From Gordionus sp. m RMFG-2023 (lineage: Eukaryota; Nematomorpha; Gordioida; Chordodea; Parachordodidae): 64,000 nt of DNA. Of this stretch, positions 60,841 through 64,000 are shown piece by piece. A program made the position numbers and the translations under genes. Position 1 is the stretch's first letter, and each line of letters begins with the position of its first letter. The stretch covers positions 3,443,743 to 3,507,742 of the forward strand of contig NC_088778.1 in assembly GCF_954871325.1 (NCBI RefSeq), written 5' to 3'. The notes beneath the pieces were generated by a model, which had not been told where the DNA came from, did no database searches, and saw nothing but the letters and a program-made list of their open reading frames with translations.

Positions 60841-63718
60841 ATGGCGACGAGATAAAAAAAATATAAGTCGTGCGGTTTTCGGTCTTCGGTCAAGTTTAAT
60901 AATATATAGAATTATAAATTTTTTTTTCTGTTTATAAAAAAAATTATATATATTTAGAAATTATGGATAAAATTATTCTCCAGGACTTTAAAAATGAAGA
61001 TTGTTCTATCAAGGACTACGTTGATTATATCAAATATATACCAAATGTGAAAAATATTCCTCAAACTGACGGCACTTTAAAAAAATTATTTATAGTTTAT
61101 GGAGGAATAAAAATTATAACTGATATCAAAAAATTACTCTATCCTAGGAATATAGAGGAGGTAGGATGGATTGACATATATAAAATAGCAAAACAACTAT
61201 ATAAAGATGAAAGTTGGCATCAAGAGTTGATTTCATTAGATTAAGTCGCGGGGCGACTGAATCCGTAATGAGCTATTTAAAAAATATAAAGGAGCTTGCC
61301 CGAAGATGCGAATTTGAAGACAATGTAGAACTGAGAATTCGAGATCAATTAATCGCCGGACTAAAGATGTCACAACTGGATAAAGAATACGATTAAGATA
61401 TCCAGATACTAAAAACGAAGACCAACCGTTAAGCTTAAACAAAGTGGTGGAATTGGCTTTAGCGATGGAACTGCCGACTTAGAAATAAATAACACTGCTA
61501 AAATGGCATATAAAATCAAAGAGCCGAATAAACATGATAATGATAATCGGATAAATCAACATGATAAAAATAATCGGCAGTATAATAATAATAAAAATGA
61601 TAAACGGCACTATCAAAAGGATAATAAAGCATATGTAAAAAGAGAACTAATGCCCGGGTATAATAACTACCATACAAATAATAATAGTAATTGGAGAAAA
61701 CCATGCTATTTCTGTAATCGGTTTCATGCTATTAGAAATTGTCCCGCCTACGGAAAATTGTGCAGCAAATGTAGGAAACCAAACCACTTCGCCGTATGTT
61801 GTAAAATTAAAGAAAAGATTTACGGAACAAATTACAATAAGAAGACGATTCGGATGTCTCAATAAAAAAAATATACAAATATGGGCAACATCCAACAATT
61901 GAGGTATTAATAAACAACCAAAAAATTAAAATGGAATATGATATTGGCTAGGCAGTAACCATTATTAATGAAATAATATGGAATAAAATCGGAAGGCCAA
62001 AATTTAGAAGGGCTAAAGCACCAACTACATAAGGAAATAATAGAATAAAAATTATGGGTGAAGCTGATGTAAAAGTACAATTAAATAATAACATAAAATG
62101 GCTTCCATTATTAGTCACACAAACAAATGATGCAGCTCTATTTGGATTTCCATGGATTATCGAATTTGACTTAGCGTTACCAAAAAATGTAAAAATCAAT
62201 ATGATCAACAATAGATATTAATACAATGATAATGGTAACGTAAATATTAACAAACTTTATAAAGAATTTGCTAAGGTGTTTGATAATAAATTAGGATTGA
62301 TAAAAAATGTCGAACCAGTAAAACTACAATTGGAAGAAAATACAATAATGTATAAGAATGGCGCAAGTAATATAATTGCAGATGCTTTATCGCGAAACCC
62401 AAGAGAGAATAATGATAATAAAATAACAAGTGAAAATAAAACAGTGAAATATATATGAAATCTTACTTATGACACATTAACTCTATCAAGAAAAGAACTT
62501 AGAGATGAAACTGCGAAAGATCCAATTTTAAGAAGAGTAAAAATATTATTAAATGGTACAAATATACAAAATCAAGCACCAGAATTACAAGCTTTTAGAA
62601 CAAGAATAGATGAAATAGAAAATGATGACGGTATCCTATTTTGGAATGTTCGCTTAATAATTCCATATTCACTACAAAAACGAGTTTTACAGATATTACA
62701 TACAGGTCATCCCGGTATTACATCGATGAAATCCATTACGAGATATATATGGTGGGAAAAATTAGATAGAGATGTCGAAAAATTAGTCAACCGCTGTATT
62801 GGGTGTCAAAAACATCGCAGAGATATACCAGAAGTTACCGTATACCCATGGAATCCGCCAGCACAACCCTGGGAAAGGGGACATTTAGATTTTGCCAGAC
62901 CACTAGACGGATTTTATTGGCTGGTAGGAATCGATGCATATCAAAATGGATAGAGATCGATAGAATCAAAGATACCACAAGTAAAAATTTAATAAATAGA
63001 TTAGAAAAATGGCTTACACAATATAGTTCCACGTCAAATTGTCACAGACAATGGTCCACAATTCATTTCAAATGAATTTTACAAATGGTGCAAAAATAAG
63101 AATATACAACACATAAAAACTATACTATACCATCCGAGAAGTAACGGATTAGTTGAAAGATGCATAATAAAAAATCGGTATTTTACTAACAGAGAACAAA
63201 CAAATGATGGGGAAAAATGCCTTAATGAAGTATTAGTTACATATAGAAATTCCAAACATTCCTCAACGGGCCGAATACCTGCCAAACTATTTATGGGGAG
63301 AAGACTAAATACTTTATTAGACTGGGTGAAACCATCAATTACTGAAAAATTAGAAACCTCTGTAGTAACACGATCAGTTAAACAAAGGCATACATAGAGA
63401 TTTTGGAGAAAACGAATTAGTTTGGATAAAAAATCCACTTGAAAAAGGATGGCATGAAGGAAAAATAATTAATCAACAAGCAAAATTCTCGTAAAACGTA
63501 GAAGAAAAAGTTAAAATAGTGCGAAAACACGCAGATCAACTACGAATAAGGGAAGAACCAGACGAAACCAAATCAATAATACCAATTGAACCAAGTCAAA
63601 AAGGAAGGCAACCGCGTTATCCAACAAAGGAAAGTGAGCCTACAAAAAGATTAATAGATGAACTTGAACTTGGTAATAAAAAGATTGATAGACGATCTTA
63701 ACTTGGTGGGAAAGAAGA

Positions 63719-63901
63719 TGTTATATTTGAATGTTTATATATATTTTAAAAGGTTACGCTATTTGAATTATATATTTCTAACATTTTATATTATCTTATG
63801 GAATGTAATTGCATATTAGTAGTAGTTAATTGACATAATTATAAAAGACTATATATAGGAAACAATTTTATAATAAAGAATCTATTGTTTTGACTATAAA
63901 A
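63719..63901 (+). repeat. 3' LTR of the gypsy element
   Basis: 183 bp, aligned over its whole length with the 5' LTR, directly after the purine tract. Confidence 0.9.
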
Positions 63902-63906
63902 CCATC

Positions 63907-64000
63907 TATTTAATATTATGAATTATTTTTTATAAGAAATATCAACTATTTATATATAAAAGTTTCACCACCTATTAGTGTTAATATTTAAAATAAATGC
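63907..64000 (+). other. Continuation of gene C intron
   Basis: TATATAAAAGTTTCACCACCTATTAGTGTTAATATT resembles 59015-59050, so the microexon array continues past the window. Confidence 0.5.

Larger units (their letters stand above)
60653..63901 (+). mobile_element. Ty3/gypsy LTR element, broken
   Basis: LTRs lie at 60653-60840 and 63719-63901, both starting TGTTATATTTG and differing by about five bases and one small indel by eye. A 5-bp duplication CCATC flanks the element (60648-60652, 63902-63906). A TGGCGACGAG primer-site-like sequence follows the first LTR, and a purine tract (GGTGGGAAAGAAGA) precedes the second. Parts seen between them: gag start from 60963, two zinc knuckles (about 61705-61805), the end of an RNase H region near 62350-62400, and integrase from about 62690 on. 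It is short for the family and broken, with roughly ten breaks. It lies in gene C. The LTRs suggest a fairly recent insertion. Confidence 0.9.

Noticed and set aside
62835-63032. Minus-strand frames over the gypsy element
   Set aside because: They are antisense shadows of the integrase region.

Overview
The window is very AT-rich eukaryotic DNA with short GT-AG introns, DNA transposons, LINE-type and Ty3/gypsy fragments and much tandem and dispersed duplication. It looks like an animal genome. No lineage can be fixed from sequence alone. The main content, genes made of tiny symmetric exons behind a signal-peptide exon, is the hallmark of micro-exon genes (MEGs) of parasitic flatworms; a similar layout is known for the bicycle genes of aphids and their relatives. 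I infer a flatworm-like or similar parasite and hold that loosely.

Layout. 0.8-2.85 kb: a broken AGC-type protein kinase gene whose N-lobe exons are inverted relative to the exons for the rest of the domain, with an imperfect inverted copy of exon 1. 3.4-3.8 kb: a small lysine-rich ORF. 6.1-6.3 kb: a tandem pair of tRNA-like units. 8-10.6 kb: an imperfectly duplicated non-coding block around a GAAG/GAAA microsatellite.

10.8-46.0 kb: gene A, a candidate MEG of about 35 kb. Exon 1 encodes a signal peptide and ends in phase 1. About 32 internal candidate exons of 6-27 nt follow, all multiples of three and all phase 1 at both ends, then a terminal exon with a stop and an AATAAA signal. Many of these exons lie inside duplicated exon-plus-intron units: a run of about 155-bp units around 13.4-14.3 kb whose 21-nt exons often encode N-x-T sequons, and larger units (roughly 1-2.4 kb) between 18.6 and 35 kb with 6-, 24- and 15-nt exons. 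Its introns carry two hAT elements, a fold-back element, MITEs and LINE remains.

47-60.4 kb: a second cluster. Two near-identical signal-peptide exons (49.7 and 53.3 kb) lie in a segmental duplication. The second is followed by phase-1 microexons of 12-30 nt that are Ser/Thr/Pro-, Gly/Ser- or Asp-rich. One duplicate holds a hAT-like insertion; the other preserves the empty site. 60.65-63.9 kb: a short, broken Ty3/gypsy element with near-identical LTRs and a 5-bp target duplication, inserted in the second cluster, which continues past the window edge.

Taken together, the sequence suggests a family of small secreted, variable, probably glycosylated proteins that grows by duplicating exon-intron units. 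Because each internal exon is symmetric, any one can be skipped or lost without shifting the frame, and several copies do have a lost splice site. All exon calls were made by eye and need transcript support.
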